This document shows, piece by piece, positions 25,027 to 34,727 of a stretch of DNA of 64,000 nucleotides. The notes below the pieces were generated by a model, which saw only the letters and a program-made list of their open reading frames with translations, was not told where the DNA came from and ran no database searches. A program made the translations under genes and the position numbers. The stretch is from Bacteroidales bacterium UBA4293 (lineage in GTDB: Bacteria > Bacteroidota > Bacteroidia > Bacteroidales > Bacteroidaceae), in the NCBI GenBank assembly GCA_002395835.1, contig DGVD01000012.1, positions 106,462 through 170,461 on the forward strand. Reading direction: 5' to 3'. Position 1 is the stretch's first letter; every line of letters starts with the position of its first letter.

Positions 25027-28000
25027 ATGAAGAACTTTCTTTTTAAACTTATTTGTGTGATGACAAGTTTGTTGTTGGCTTTATCTGCTCATGCTCAGTC
25101 TTTGAACTCACTCTGGCAAAAGGTGGAGAGTGCGGTTAAAGATGACAATCCTCAGGAGGTGGTCCTGCAATCTGGTAAATTATACGAATTGGCTAAAACT
25201 CAGCGGAATGTGCCTGAGATGCTCAGGGCATATCTCACCCGTATGAATTGGAGGCAGGCTCTGAGTCCTGATAGTCTGGAAACAGATAGGGCTGGTTTGC
25301 TGAAATGGGCTGATGAAACGGAAGACCCGGTAGATCAGTCGGTCTTGTACTTTATTTATGGATTGACTGTTTCTGGAGTTGAAGAAACGGATGATTTTGT
25401 GTATTTAAAGAAGGCATTTGCATGGGATAATCCTTCTTTGTATGAGAAACTGGCTGCTACTTCTGCCTTGAAGTATAAACCTGTAGTGGTTTCAGGAGAA
25501 GCCAGTGAACTCTATCATCATGATTTACTGTCCTTGTATCGTCGTACTCTCCAAAATTACCACTGGAGCTATCATGCAGATAAATCTTGGGTAAGTAGGG
25601 TATACTCCCGTGACATGGAGTTTTATAGGACGCAGAATTGTCCGGATGCTGCTTTAGCTGTAGCTCTGGATTGGGATTTGTATCGAAATGAATATGAGTT
25701 ACCTAAGCCTCGGACTGAATTTTTGAATGATTTAATCCGGGATTTTAGTCGGGTGCCTTTATGTGCGGAGGTGGAACGCAGATTAGCAGAGGAAGAGAAG
25801 CTAGAGGATGCTCTTTCAAGGCTTCGTAGGGCTATTGCTACTTATCCCAAGTATGAAAGAATTAATGAGTTGAAGGTGGATCTGGACCGAAGGATTCAAC
25901 CGAATGCTCATTTTGCTGCCGCTTCTGATGTCTTTCCAGGTAAGAAGCTGAAGGTGGATTATCATCTTTACAATATATCTTCCATTCAGGTAAGGTGGAA
26001 AAAGGTGGATGAGTCTGTCTATTTGTACCATCCTCTTCATGAGAGTTACTGGGTGGTCGACCAAGAAAAGAAAATTTTAAAGCAGTCTTCTTTCGTTTCT
26101 GAACCGGTTAAGATTCCGATTTCGGACAAGCCTTATGATACGGTTTCATCCTCCTTTACCTTGGATGTTCCTTCTGCTCCAGGGTATTATTTGCTGGAGA
26201 TTAAGCCTTTGGCATGTACGGAATACCCAGCAGAAAAGGTGGCTCCATCGTATTTGCTTCAGTTGGTTTCTCATTTAAAACTGGTGGTAGTGCCGGTAAA
26301 AGAGAATCAAAAGGAAGTTCGGGTGTTTGATGCTTGGAGTGGTAAACCCGTTCCAGGGGCTACAGTGAATGAATATGAATTAGAAAGAAAATCGAATCAG
26401 TTTGTCTTGCGTTCATCTCAACGTACGGATAAGGATGGAATACTCATTTACCCCCAAAAGGATCGTAAACCTATCTATCTGTCTGCACAGGATGGAAAGG
26501 ATAGGGGAAGAATTTCGAATTTAACCGTTTATTATCCGGGTGAACAGAGTGCGAGGGCGGAAAAGAAAGCCAATCTTTACACAGACCGTTCCGTTTATCG
26601 TCCGGGACAGGATGTGCAGTACTCTGTTATTTTGTGGCATCAGCAGGGAGACTCCACCAAAGTCCTTCCGAATGAGAAGTTGCAGTTGGTTCTGGCTGGA
26701 GGAAGAAAATGGACGCAAATAAGTGAGGATTCTCTTACCACCGATGGGTATGGTGTGGCTCATGGCACATTCCATTTGCCAGAAGCCTGTTTGCCTGGAG
26801 ATTATTCTATAACCACAGATGCGGGATATGTTCATTTTAAGGTGGAGGAATATAAACGTCCTACATTCGATGTGGAATGGTTGCCTTGCAAGGCAGATTA
26901 TGGAAAAGGAGACACCGTGGTGCTCACGGGTCAGGCTTCTCTGTTCTCCGATTTACCGGTTCAGCATGCTAAAGTAGCCATAAAAGTCGTGCGCAGGCAA
27001 AGACTTTGGTGGCGAATTATGGATGAGGCTGTACTGAAAGAAGAGACCTTATTGACCGATGAAAACGGGGCTTTTTCTATTCCAGTTCATTTGGAAATAC
27101 CCGATGATTTTTCAGAATCTCATAGGAATCCTCTATATGATTTTCAGGTTGAGGCTACAGTGACCTCACAGTCGGGAGAGAGCCATGTGGCATACACTCA
27201 CCTTAGAGTTGCAGAGACTCCATACCAGTTCTGGGCTGACATAGAATCCAGGAATAATAAAGGAAAACTGAACCCCTGGACCGTTCATCTTACCAACCTT
27301 AATCAGGAGGATCTTCAGAAGGATGTTCATGCAGAAATCCTGCAGAAAGAAGGTGGAAAAGTGGTTTGGCAAGGGAGTGTGAAATCTGGAAAGAGTTTTG
27401 CTCCTGATTTCCTGAAGGAACTACCATCTGGAAAGTATTCATTGAAGCTTTCTTATGATTCCCTGCATGTGGATGAAGATATTCTTCTGTTCTCCATGGA
27501 GGATAAGAAACCGGTAGAGGAAACTCCATTGTGGCTTTATGCAGAGACTATAGAGTTCGACAAGGGGCACGATGGTGTTTTACAAATCGGTACTTCGTAT
27601 GAAAATGCTTACCTTGTTTATTATATTTATAGTGGAAATAAACGGGTTCAATCCAGTGTGCTGCAATTGTCCGATGAGTTGACGTGCTTGAACATCCCTT
27701 ATAAGGATGCTTACGGAGATGGTATTCAGGTGCTGGCATTTTTGGTTCATGAGGGGAATGTTCATCAGTCTTCTTGGAACTTCAGTCTCACAAAACCGGA
27801 GAAACGCATGAAGGCAGAGTGGATTTCTTTCCGTGATTTCTCCCAACCAGGGGCTAAAGAGTCTTGGAAACTGCGTTTGACTTTACCTAACGGAAAACCT
27901 GCTGATGCCAATATGATGGCAGTCCTTTACGATGCATCCTTGGATAGGATTCTGGGGCATCGATGGGGGTTCTCCATGTTCTTTGGTCGTTATATTCCTT

Positions 28001-30471
28001 CATTCAACCTAGCTTATTTGCAGTCGTTTTCCAATGCCAACTTAACCTTCCCTTCACTGGTTAAGTATGTGATGAAGAGAAAGGAGTTCGATGAATTCGA
28101 TAGTTCTTTGGTGTTCGGAAATAGATTTGGCTTTGGCTTTGGAAAACCCATCCGTATGATGGCAGCTACAAGAATGGTCATGAATAAGGCGAATGCTGTA
28201 GAAGATTCTATGGTAGAATATGCGATGGAGGAAAGTGCGAATGTTACAGTTGCTGGGGCTGTTGCAGAAGCAAAAAAAGATGCTGTGGAAGAGGACATAA
28301 AAGAGGCAGAAGCTCCAATGAACCTGCGTACGGACTTTCAGGAAACTGCCTTCTTTTATCCTGTGCTGAGAACCAATAAGGAAGGGGTAGTCCAACTGGA
28401 TTTCACGTTGCCTCAGAGTGTTACAGAGTGGCATTTATTAGGTTTGGCTCATACGCAAGGAATGGATTATTCCGATGGTATAGATAAGACACTCAAGGTG
28501 GTTCAGCCTTTGATGGTTCAGCCCAATATGCCTAGATTCGTTCGTAATGGAGATATAGTAGGGCTTCCTGTAACTATACGGAATCAGAGTGGAAAGGCCT
28601 TGAAGGGAAATACCACCCTTGTCTTGAAGGATAGTACTTTGACAAAGACACTTTTGACCCTGCAGCTTCCTTATGAGGTGAAGGCTTCAGGAGAGACAAC
28701 TGTTACGTTTGAATTTAAAGTCCCGGCTTATGTGGGTGGTGCGGTTTGTCAGGTATATGCTAGTTCCGATGGTTTTTCCGACGGGGAACAGCATGAACTA
28801 CCTATCCTTTCCGATGAAATCTGGTTGGAGGAAAATAGAGCCTATTATTTAAATGCTTCCGAGGAAATTGTATCCTTAGAGCAGATGATGAATCATGGAA
28901 AGTTGTGGGGTGACAAATCGTCCATGACTGTAAAAGTGGTGAATAATCCAGTTTGGGAAATCGTCAGAGAACTGACGGAAACTGCCAAGAAAGAAAATCC
29001 ATCTACCTGGAATGCTGTAGATTTAGCATTGAACTTCTATACTCAATGTCTCTCTCTAAGTATCGTGGGTAGTCAGCCTACCTTGAAAGAATCTGAGATG
29101 CTTCCAGCAGATACTCTTTTAGCTGTAAGCTACCTTACTCAGATAGAGAAGCTCCAAAATGAGGATGGTGGTTTTTCATGGTATACTGGCATGGGTTCTT
29201 CTCCTTATATTACTAGAATTTTGGTGGAATCTTTCGTTCGGCTGTCTTCTCTTCAGATTGGAGTCCCTGACCAAGAGAGATTTGATCGAATCGTTCGTAG
29301 GGGAATGTATTACTTGGATAAAGAAGTGCTTTCCTATTATGAGTGGGTAAAGAAGCAGAAAAACTTCTCTGGGTTGAACAATGAAACCATTCATTATCTG
29401 TACTTGTGTGCCTTGAATCCTCATTTGATGTCCAAGGTAAATAAGGCAGCTTGTGAGTATTTTGTAGGAGAACTGTCCAAGGAACTGAGTTCTTTGAGCA
29501 TCTATCAAAAAGCTATGGCTTCAATTGTACTTCAGGAATTTAAAAAGCAAAATGAGGCATTGAAATTTGTTCGTTCTGCAGTGAGTTATTCCGTATATAC
29601 GGATGAATTAGGACGCTACTATGATACTGCAAAAGCTGGATATTCATGGAGAAATTATAAGATTCCAACACAAACCATGGTGATTGAGTCGGTTTCTAAG
29701 GTGGCTCCAGCTACATTGCAGGTAACATCTTCTTCATCTCCTTTGGCAAAGGATAGATTAATCAGTGAGTATACCCGTTGGCTCTTAAATCAGAAACGTA
29801 CCCAGTTCTGGGAGAACTCAGCCAACACTTTAGATGCCTTGTATGCTATTCTTAATGCCAGTGATACGAAGTTGCAGATAAAGATGACGGATGCTCAAAC
29901 GAAAGTGGAGACCTATTCATTCCAGGATTTTAAGGACATGCCTAAGACGTGGAAATTGGCAAAGAGTGAAAGTGACTCTCCAGTAGCATGGGCTAATGTT
30001 ACGATGAAATCTTTGGTAAAGATGGATGATGTAGTGGCAGAAACGCCCCGAACTGGTTTCAAGCTGGAAGTAGAGTACCAGAAAGAAGTCTCTAAGAATG
30101 GAAAGGTTAGATATGAATCCGTGAATCTGGATAATTTAAAGGTGGGTGATAAGATACATACTGTAATCCGTGTGAAGGTAGATAGGGACATGGACTTTGT
30201 GGAGGTCAATGTTCCTCGGGCTGCTTGCTTTGAGCCTGTGTCAACCTTGTCTGGGTTCCGATGGGGAAAGAATCTGGGCTATTATTATATGATAAGAGAC
30301 AAGGAAAGTGTATTCTGCATGGACCATCTTCCTAAGGGCAATTATGAATTGACTGAAGATTTCTATGTGGTTTATCAGGGAGCATATAGTTCAGGTATTC
30401 CTACCGTTCAATGCACTTATGCACCTGAGTTCAGTGTCCATGGTGATAGCCAGAAGGTATTGGTCCGTTGA
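25027..30471 (+). CDS. Large alpha-2-macroglobulin family protein, without thioester
   Basis: A 1814-residue exported protein. Signal peptide about residues 1-24 (ends ALSAHAQS), with no lipobox. An N-terminal helical/TPR-like region (about 30-300) is followed by macroglobulin-type domains; LYTDRSVYRPGQDVQYSVIL (about 514-533) is the MG2 motif. A Met/Ala/Glu-rich linker (about 1044-1100) sits where the protease bait region is expected, then the A2M domain (FYPVLRTNKEGVVQLDFTLP, VTEWHLLGLAHTQGMDYSDG). The helical domain (GGFSWYTGMGSSPYITRILV, about 1380) lacks the Cys-Gly-Glu-Gln thioester, having no CxEQ. Bacterial A2Ms are thought to trap proteases in the periplasm. I use ATG 25027, 31 codons inside the open frame, since only this start gives a signal peptide. 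A TTAATTTG box at 24997-25004 may drive it. Confidence 0.9.
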   Translation: MKNFLFKLICVMTSLLLALSAHAQSLNSLWQKVESAVKDDNPQEVVLQSGKLYELAKTQRNVPEMLRAYLTRMNWRQALSPDSLETDRAGLLKWADETEDPVDQSVLYFIYGLTVSGVEETDDFVYLKKAFAWDNPSLYEKLAATSALKYKPVVVSGEASELYHHDLLSLYRRTLQNYHWSYHADKSWVSRVYSRDMEFYRTQNCPDAALAVALDWDLYRNEYELPKPRTEFLNDLIRDFSRVPLCAEVERRLAEEEKLEDALSRLRRAIATYPKYERINELKVDLDRRIQPNAHFAAASDVFPGKKLKVDYHLYNISSIQVRWKKVDESVYLYHPLHESYWVVDQEKKILKQSSFVSEPVKIPISDKPYDTVSSSFTLDVPSAPGYYLLEIKPLACTEYPAEKVAPSYLLQLVSHLKLVVVPVKENQKEVRVFDAWSGKPVPGATVNEYELERKSNQFVLRSSQRTDKDGILIYPQKDRKPIYLSAQDGKDRGRISNLTVYYPGEQSARAEKKANLYTDRSVYRPGQDVQYSVILWHQQGDSTKVLPNEKLQLVLAGGRKWTQISEDSLTTDGYGVAHGTFHLPEACLPGDYSITTDAGYVHFKVEEYKRPTFDVEWLPCKADYGKGDTVVLTGQASLFSDLPVQHAKVAIKVVRRQRLWWRIMDEAVLKEETLLTDENGAFSIPVHLEIPDDFSESHRNPLYDFQVEATVTSQSGESHVAYTHLRVAETPYQFWADIESRNNKGKLNPWTVHLTNLNQEDLQKDVHAEILQKEGGKVVWQGSVKSGKSFAPDFLKELPSGKYSLKLSYDSLHVDEDILLFSMEDKKPVEETPLWLYAETIEFDKGHDGVLQIGTSYENAYLVYYIYSGNKRVQSSVLQLSDELTCLNIPYKDAYGDGIQVLAFLVHEGNVHQSSWNFSLTKPEKRMKAEWISFRDFSQPGAKESWKLRLTLPNGKPADANMMAVLYDASLDRILGHRWGFSMFFGRYIPSFNLAYLQSFSNANLTFPSLVKYVMKRKEFDEFDSSLVFGNRFGFGFGKPIRMMAATRMVMNKANAVEDSMVEYAMEESANVTVAGAVAEAKKDAVEEDIKEAEAPMNLRTDFQETAFFYPVLRTNKEGVVQLDFTLPQSVTEWHLLGLAHTQGMDYSDGIDKTLKVVQPLMVQPNMPRFVRNGDIVGLPVTIRNQSGKALKGNTTLVLKDSTLTKTLLTLQLPYEVKASGETTVTFEFKVPAYVGGAVCQVYASSDGFSDGEQHELPILSDEIWLEENRAYYLNASEEIVSLEQMMNHGKLWGDKSSMTVKVVNNPVWEIVRELTETAKKENPSTWNAVDLALNFYTQCLSLSIVGSQPTLKESEMLPADTLLAVSYLTQIEKLQNEDGGFSWYTGMGSSPYITRILVESFVRLSSLQIGVPDQERFDRIVRRGMYYLDKEVLSYYEWVKKQKNFSGLNNETIHYLYLCALNPHLMSKVNKAACEYFVGELSKELSSLSIYQKAMASIVLQEFKKQNEALKFVRSAVSYSVYTDELGRYYDTAKAGYSWRNYKIPTQTMVIESVSKVAPATLQVTSSSSPLAKDRLISEYTRWLLNQKRTQFWENSANTLDALYAILNASDTKLQIKMTDAQTKVETYSFQDFKDMPKTWKLAKSESDSPVAWANVTMKSLVKMDDVVAETPRTGFKLEVEYQKEVSKNGKVRYESVNLDNLKVGDKIHTVIRVKVDRDMDFVEVNVPRAACFEPVSTLSGFRWGKNLGYYYMIRDKESVFCMDHLPKGNYELTEDFYVVYQGAYSSGIPTVQCTYAPEFSVHGDSQKVLVR

Positions 30472-30523
30472 AGACGAATTGAGGATTCTTGGCGTTTTTT
30501 TACGGCTAACAAGAAAAAAAAGT

Positions 30524-30531
30524 TATCTTTG
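30524..30531 (+). promoter_or_regulatory. -7 box of the DUF1573 gene
   Basis: TATCTTTG, 39 nt before the ATG. It separates the DUF1573-meaB unit from the macroglobulin gene. Confidence 0.65.
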
Positions 30532-30569
30532 CAAATCAAGGAAAAGATATAAAACGGAATCTATTATAA

Positions 30570-31634
30570 ATGAGAAAATTAATTATATTCTTCAGTTTTT
30601 TGTCGGTTTCATTGTCGTTGTTTTCCCAACCACAAATGAAATTCGACAGGGAGTCTGTGGATTTTGGTACTATTTTATTGGATAATCCTGTCACAGCAGA
30701 ATTCAAGGTCACCAATACAGGTGATTCTTATTTGGTCCTGACTGATGTGAAAGCTTCTTGTGCCTGCACGGCAATAGAATGGCCGGAAAAAGGCATAAGT
30801 CCAGGTGAATCAGCATCTATAAAGGCGGTTTTTGATGCGAAGGCTTTAGGTACATTCTATAAAGAAGTGGAAATTCATAGCAATACTTCTACCGAACCGA
30901 AATATCTTCAGATGTCAGGTCGTGTGGTAGCTAATGCTGATGAAGTGACAAATACAGAGGGTTTTGACATCGTGATGGGTGATGTCCGACTGAATAAAGA
31001 CACCATCTTTTTTGACCAAGTGTATAAAGGAACAAATCCTGTAGATGAGATTCTGGTGCTGAATACGACTCGTGCTTCATTTGAACCGATTTTGATGCAT
31101 GTTCCTAATTATCTGGAGGTGTCTTGCTATCCAGAGCGGATTCCTGCAGGTAGAACAGGTAGAATACGTATTAAACTTCTGACGGAGAACTTGCAGGAAA
31201 TGGGACTGACCCAGACTTCTGTTTATTTTAATCGTATGTTTGGAGATAATGTTAGTCCTGAGAATGAAATACCGGTATCTGTGGTCTTATTGCCAGATTT
31301 CTCCAACCTTTCCACTGTCTCCAGAGGACGTATCGCAAAGATGAAGCTGTCTACTACGAATTTGCAGATTTATTATAATGGTAAGCCAAAAGCCAAAGGT
31401 GAGGTGATGATTACCAATACAGGACAACAAGAGTTGAAGATAGACCGTTTGCAAGTTCTAAGTGATGCTGTTAGTGTAAGTCTCCCCAAGAAAAAGGTTG
31501 GGGTAGGTCAAACTATAAAGATGAAAGTGGAAGTTACTAAAGACCGAGTAAAAAAGAATCGAGGACTTGGCATTTTGATGATAACAAATGATCCGGAGAG
31601 TGCTGGGCAGATTGTAAAAATAAAAGCGAATTGA
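30570..31634 (+). CDS. DUF1573 domain protein, exported
   Basis: A 354-residue protein with a signal peptide (about residues 1-19, ends SLFSQ). The DUF1573 signature is near the N-terminus: FDRESVDFGTILLDNP, TAEFKVTNTGDSYLVLTDVK, then ASCACTAIEWP (about 23-73). The rest consists of two further Ig-like/ASH-type beta domains, the last at about 255-354 with VMITNTGQQELKIDRLQV. The two close Cys in SCACT are conserved in the family. It is probably periplasmic or surface located; the exact role is unknown. It ends 2 nt before the meaB ATG (or overlaps a TTG), so the two are co-transcribed, an unobvious pairing. Confidence 0.88.
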   Translation: MRKLIIFFSFLSVSLSLFSQPQMKFDRESVDFGTILLDNPVTAEFKVTNTGDSYLVLTDVKASCACTAIEWPEKGISPGESASIKAVFDAKALGTFYKEVEIHSNTSTEPKYLQMSGRVVANADEVTNTEGFDIVMGDVRLNKDTIFFDQVYKGTNPVDEILVLNTTRASFEPILMHVPNYLEVSCYPERIPAGRTGRIRIKLLTENLQEMGLTQTSVYFNRMFGDNVSPENEIPVSVVLLPDFSNLSTVSRGRIAKMKLSTTNLQIYYNGKPKAKGEVMITNTGQQELKIDRLQVLSDAVSVSLPKKKVGVGQTIKMKVEVTKDRVKKNRGLGILMITNDPESAGQIVKIKAN

Positions 31635-31636
31635 TT

Positions 31637-32743
31637 ATGGAACATCCAGAAAACGATAAAGCGTACAAAGGCTTGGTTGTCAATGCGGGGATAGCCCAAC
31701 CTTCTTCAGTAAATCCATATTTGACATCCTCAAAGTTCAAAAAACGGGAGTTGACTGCCAATGATTATGTGGAGGGTATATTAAAAGGTGATACCGTAAT
31801 TTTAAGCCGTGCTGTAACATTAGTGGAAAGTGTGTTACCTGAACATCATGCACTAGCTCAGGAAGTTATTGAGAAATGTCTTCCATATTCAGGAAATTCT
31901 ATCCGAGTAGGAATTAGTGGTGTACCTGGTGCTGGTAAGAGTACTTCAATTGATGTTTTTGGTCTCCATGTATTGGAAGAGAAAGGTGGAAAGCTAGCAG
32001 TTTTAGCTATCGACCCTAGTAGTGAACGAACTAAGGGTAGTATCTTGGGTGATAAGACTCGTATGGAGAAATTATCGGTTCATCCCAAATCCTTCATTCG
32101 TCCTAGTCCATCAGCAGGTTCTTTAGGTGGTGTGGCTCGTAAGACTCGTGAAACCATAGTCCTTTGTGAGGCTGCTGGTTATGATAAGATTTTCGTAGAG
32201 ACGGTGGGAGTAGGCCAAAGTGAGACTGCTGTACATTCTATGGTTGACTTTTTCTTGCTTTTGCAGGTAGCTGGTACTGGTGATGAACTTCAGGGCATCA
32301 AGCGTGGAATCATGGAAATGGCTGATGGCATCGTTATTAATAAATGTGATGGAGATAATATAGAGCGTTCCAATTTGGCTGCAGCTCATTTCCGTAGTGC
32401 CTTGCATCTGTTCCCAGTTCCTGACAGTGGGTGGACTCCTAAGGTCCTGACTTATTCCGGTTTTTATGGTTTGGGCATAAAAGAAATCTGGGATATGATT
32501 TATAACTATATGGATTTTGTGAAGGAGAATGGCTATTTTGAATATAGACGAAATGAGCAGAACAAGTATTGGATGTATGAAACAATAAATGAGCAGTTGC
32601 GAAACAGTTTCTATAATAATGAATTAATTTCCAAAATGTTAAAAGTTAAGGAAAAGATGATTCAAGAAGGTCAGCAAACATCCTTCATAGCTGCAAAGCA
32701 ATTACTTGATATTTATTTTTCCGATGTTGTGGGAAAGAGATAA
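31637..32743 (+). CDS. meaB: Methylmalonyl-CoA mutase-associated GTPase MeaB (ArgK family)
   Basis: A 368-residue G3E-type GTPase that gates cobalamin loading into methylmalonyl-CoA mutase and protects it from inactivation. Walker A is GVPGAGKSTS (about residues 91-100), the Mg/switch region is AIDPSSERTKGSILGDKTRM (about 121-140), ETVGVGQSE (about 190-198) is switch II, and NKCDGDN (about 237-243) is the base-specificity motif. I use the ATG at 31637; a TTG two codons earlier overlaps the stop of the DUF1573 gene. Its partner mutase lies 30 kb away at the right edge, and the B12 genes at 48.6-53.2 kb. Confidence 0.95.
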   Translation: MEHPENDKAYKGLVVNAGIAQPSSVNPYLTSSKFKKRELTANDYVEGILKGDTVILSRAVTLVESVLPEHHALAQEVIEKCLPYSGNSIRVGISGVPGAGKSTSIDVFGLHVLEEKGGKLAVLAIDPSSERTKGSILGDKTRMEKLSVHPKSFIRPSPSAGSLGGVARKTRETIVLCEAAGYDKIFVETVGVGQSETAVHSMVDFFLLLQVAGTGDELQGIKRGIMEMADGIVINKCDGDNIERSNLAAAHFRSALHLFPVPDSGWTPKVLTYSGFYGLGIKEIWDMIYNYMDFVKENGYFEYRRNEQNKYWMYETINEQLRNSFYNNELISKMLKVKEKMIQEGQQTSFIAAKQLLDIYFSDVVGKR

Positions 32744-32774
32744 AAAAAGGAGTGCTGTAAGGCACTCCTTTTTT
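32743..32774. terminator. Bidirectional terminator between meaB and pfkA
   Basis: Perfect 13-bp arms AAAAAAGGAGTGC (32743-32755) and GCACTCCTTTTTT (32762-32774), loop TGTAAG. The left arm begins on the last base of the meaB stop codon. Confidence 0.92.
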
Positions 32775-32792
32775 GGATATAGGCGTTAAATT

Positions 32793-33773
32793 CTAGATTG
32801 ACAAATTGTGAAGTAGGTCTAGCAAATCCTGATTGATAGGTTTTACGTTTTTAATTACCTTTGAGAATGGAACATAAACAATCTCATCGTTATTTAATCC
32901 AATCATGACATTACGTTGACCTTCCATCAGTGCATGAATACTAGCAGCTCCCATTCTACAAGCAATGATTCTATCATGTGCAGATGGAGAACCTCCACGA
33001 AGTAAGTGACGAAGGATTGAAACACGAACATCGATACCAGGGTATTCACGTTTTACTCTTTCTGCATATTTCAATGCACCTCCAGTTTCTTCTGTCTCGG
33101 CAACCAGTACAATACTACTATTTTTGGATTTCTTGAAACCATTTTGAACATATAGACCTACCTGATCTTCTTTTGCCTCAATCTGTGGAATAATAGCTTC
33201 TTCACATCCAGAAGCAATGGCACCATTCAGTGCTAAGAAACCAGCTGCACTACCTCCACGAACTTCAACGAAGAATAAACGTTGATGTGAGGTTGCTGTA
33301 TCGCGAATTTTATCTACAGCATCTATAATGGTATTCAAAGCTGTATCATATCCAACGGTAGTGTCTGTTCCATAAATATCATTATCAATAGTGGCAGGTA
33401 TACCAATACATGGGATATCGAATTCCTGGGCAAAGATCTTGATTCCATTCATGGTTCCATCTCCACCTATAACAACCAGGGCGTCAATACCAGCTTCTGT
33501 CATGTTCTTATATGCCTGTTCACGCCCCTCAGGAGTTTGGAACTCCTTACATGGAGATGTCCTTAAGATAGTTCCACCCATATGGATGATATTGCTGACA
33601 TTTTGAGTGTGGAATTCAACAATTTCTCCTGAGTATAATCCTTTAAATCCACGGTAAACAGCTTTTACTTTCAAACCATGGTAAATGGCTGCACGAGTGA
33701 CCGCACGAATCAAACAATTCATACCTGGAGCATCACTTCCTGCTGTGATTAGACCGATACATTTAACTGCCAT
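32793..33773 (-). CDS. pfkA: ATP-dependent 6-phosphofructokinase
   Basis: A 326-residue glycolytic kinase. Substrate and ATP motifs are GGDGTMNG (about residues 103-110; Gly at the site that favours ATP over pyrophosphate), PATIDNDIYGTD (about 126-137, catalytic Asp130) and VEVRGGSAAG. The N-terminal ATP loop reads ITAGSDAPGMN, with Ser where most bacterial PFKs have the second Gly of GGDAPGMN. The frame is open to 33830, but only the ATG at 33773 gives the usual N-terminus and follows the promoter box. Transcribed alone. Confidence 0.94.
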   Translation of the reverse strand: MAVKCIGLITAGSDAPGMNCLIRAVTRAAIYHGLKVKAVYRGFKGLYSGEIVEFHTQNVSNIIHMGGTILRTSPCKEFQTPEGREQAYKNMTEAGIDALVVIGGDGTMNGIKIFAQEFDIPCIGIPATIDNDIYGTDTTVGYDTALNTIIDAVDKIRDTATSHQRLFFVEVRGGSAAGFLALNGAIASGCEEAIIPQIEAKEDQVGLYVQNGFKKSKNSSIVLVAETEETGGALKYAERVKREYPGIDVRVSILRHLLRGGSPSAHDRIIACRMGAASIHALMEGQRNVMIGLNNDEIVYVPFSKVIKNVKPINQDLLDLLHNLSI

Positions 33774-33801
33774 AACTTTTATTTTTACATTTTTATTTTT
33801 G

Positions 33802-33809
33802 CAAAGATA
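33802..33809 (-). promoter_or_regulatory. -7 box of pfkA
   Basis: TATCTTTG on the minus strand, 28 nt before the pfkA ATG, in the 75-nt gap after ispH. Confidence 0.65.
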
Positions 33810-33848
33810 AACAAAAATCTTCTCTTGCACAGAGTTTTGTCACTGAAT

Positions 33849-34727
33849 TTATTCCTTTTTTTCTTTCAGGTGATTAAGAATAGCATCTCTGCATTCTTCC
33901 ATCAGCCATTTAGGAGTTGAGGTAGCCCCACATATTCCAATGGACTTTGCTCCCTCCACCAGTGCCAAGTCTATCTCACTGGCATCTTCAATCATGTATG
34001 AATTATGATTGACAGATTGACATTGGCTGAAAAGGACTCTTCCGTTTGAACTTTTTTTCCCGCAAACAAATAAAATTAGTTCATGCTGTTTCGCAAACTT
34101 TTGAATGTTAGGCATCCGGTTTGCTACTTGACGACAAATGGTGTCATGGTATTCAAATGTGGCATTTTTATTAATATGGTCATTAATATATTCCACAATT
34201 TTTCTAAATCCCTCTAGTGATTTTGTTGTCTGTGAATAGAGACGAATATCATTGTTGAAATCAAGATTTGTGACCTCTTCTGGGGACTCAATAACTTTTG
34301 CAGATCCCTGTGTTTGTCCTACTAGTCCCAACACTTCTGCATGTCCATTTTTACCAAATATGACAATCTGCTTTTGGGGGTTGTCATTTTTACTAGCTTC
34401 TTGTTTTATTCTTTGTTGTAAACGGAGTACAACAGGACAAGTGGCATCTATAATCTCTATGTTGTTTTGTTGGGCAATCTCATAGGTGCTAGGGGGTTCT
34501 CCGTGAGCCCTGAGAAGCACCTTGACATTTCTTAGCTTCTTGAATTCTTCATGGTTAATGGTAATAAGCCCTAATTGCTTGAGGCGCTCGCATTCACGAC
34601 CATTGTGAACGATATCGCCCAAGCAATATAGAGTACTCCCTTTAGCCAGTTCTTCTTCTGCTTTCTTTATGGCTGTAGTAACGCCAAAACAGAAACCGGA
34701 ACCTTCGTCAATTTCAATGTCTATCAT
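33849..34727 (-). CDS. ispH: 4-hydroxy-3-methylbut-2-enyl diphosphate reductase IspH
   Basis: A 292-residue iron-sulfur enzyme that performs the last step of the MEP isoprenoid pathway. The three cluster Cys are present in GFCFGV (about residue 12), DATCPVV (about 94-100) and GICGATSTP (about 264-272). Substrate-binding motifs LGDIVHNG (about 37-44) and RAHGEPPS (about 73-80) are intact. The start overlaps the end of cmk by 4 nt, so the two genes are translationally coupled; cmk-ispH linkage is familiar in bacteria. The polyprenyl synthase 1.7 kb away uses its product. Confidence 0.96.
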   Translation of the reverse strand: MIDIEIDEGSGFCFGVTTAIKKAEEELAKGSTLYCLGDIVHNGRECERLKQLGLITINHEEFKKLRNVKVLLRAHGEPPSTYEIAQQNNIEIIDATCPVVLRLQQRIKQEASKNDNPQKQIVIFGKNGHAEVLGLVGQTQGSAKVIESPEEVTNLDFNNDIRLYSQTTKSLEGFRKIVEYINDHINKNATFEYHDTICRQVANRMPNIQKFAKQHELILFVCGKKSSNGRVLFSQCQSVNHNSYMIEDASEIDLALVEGAKSIGICGATSTPKWLMEECRDAILNHLKEKKE

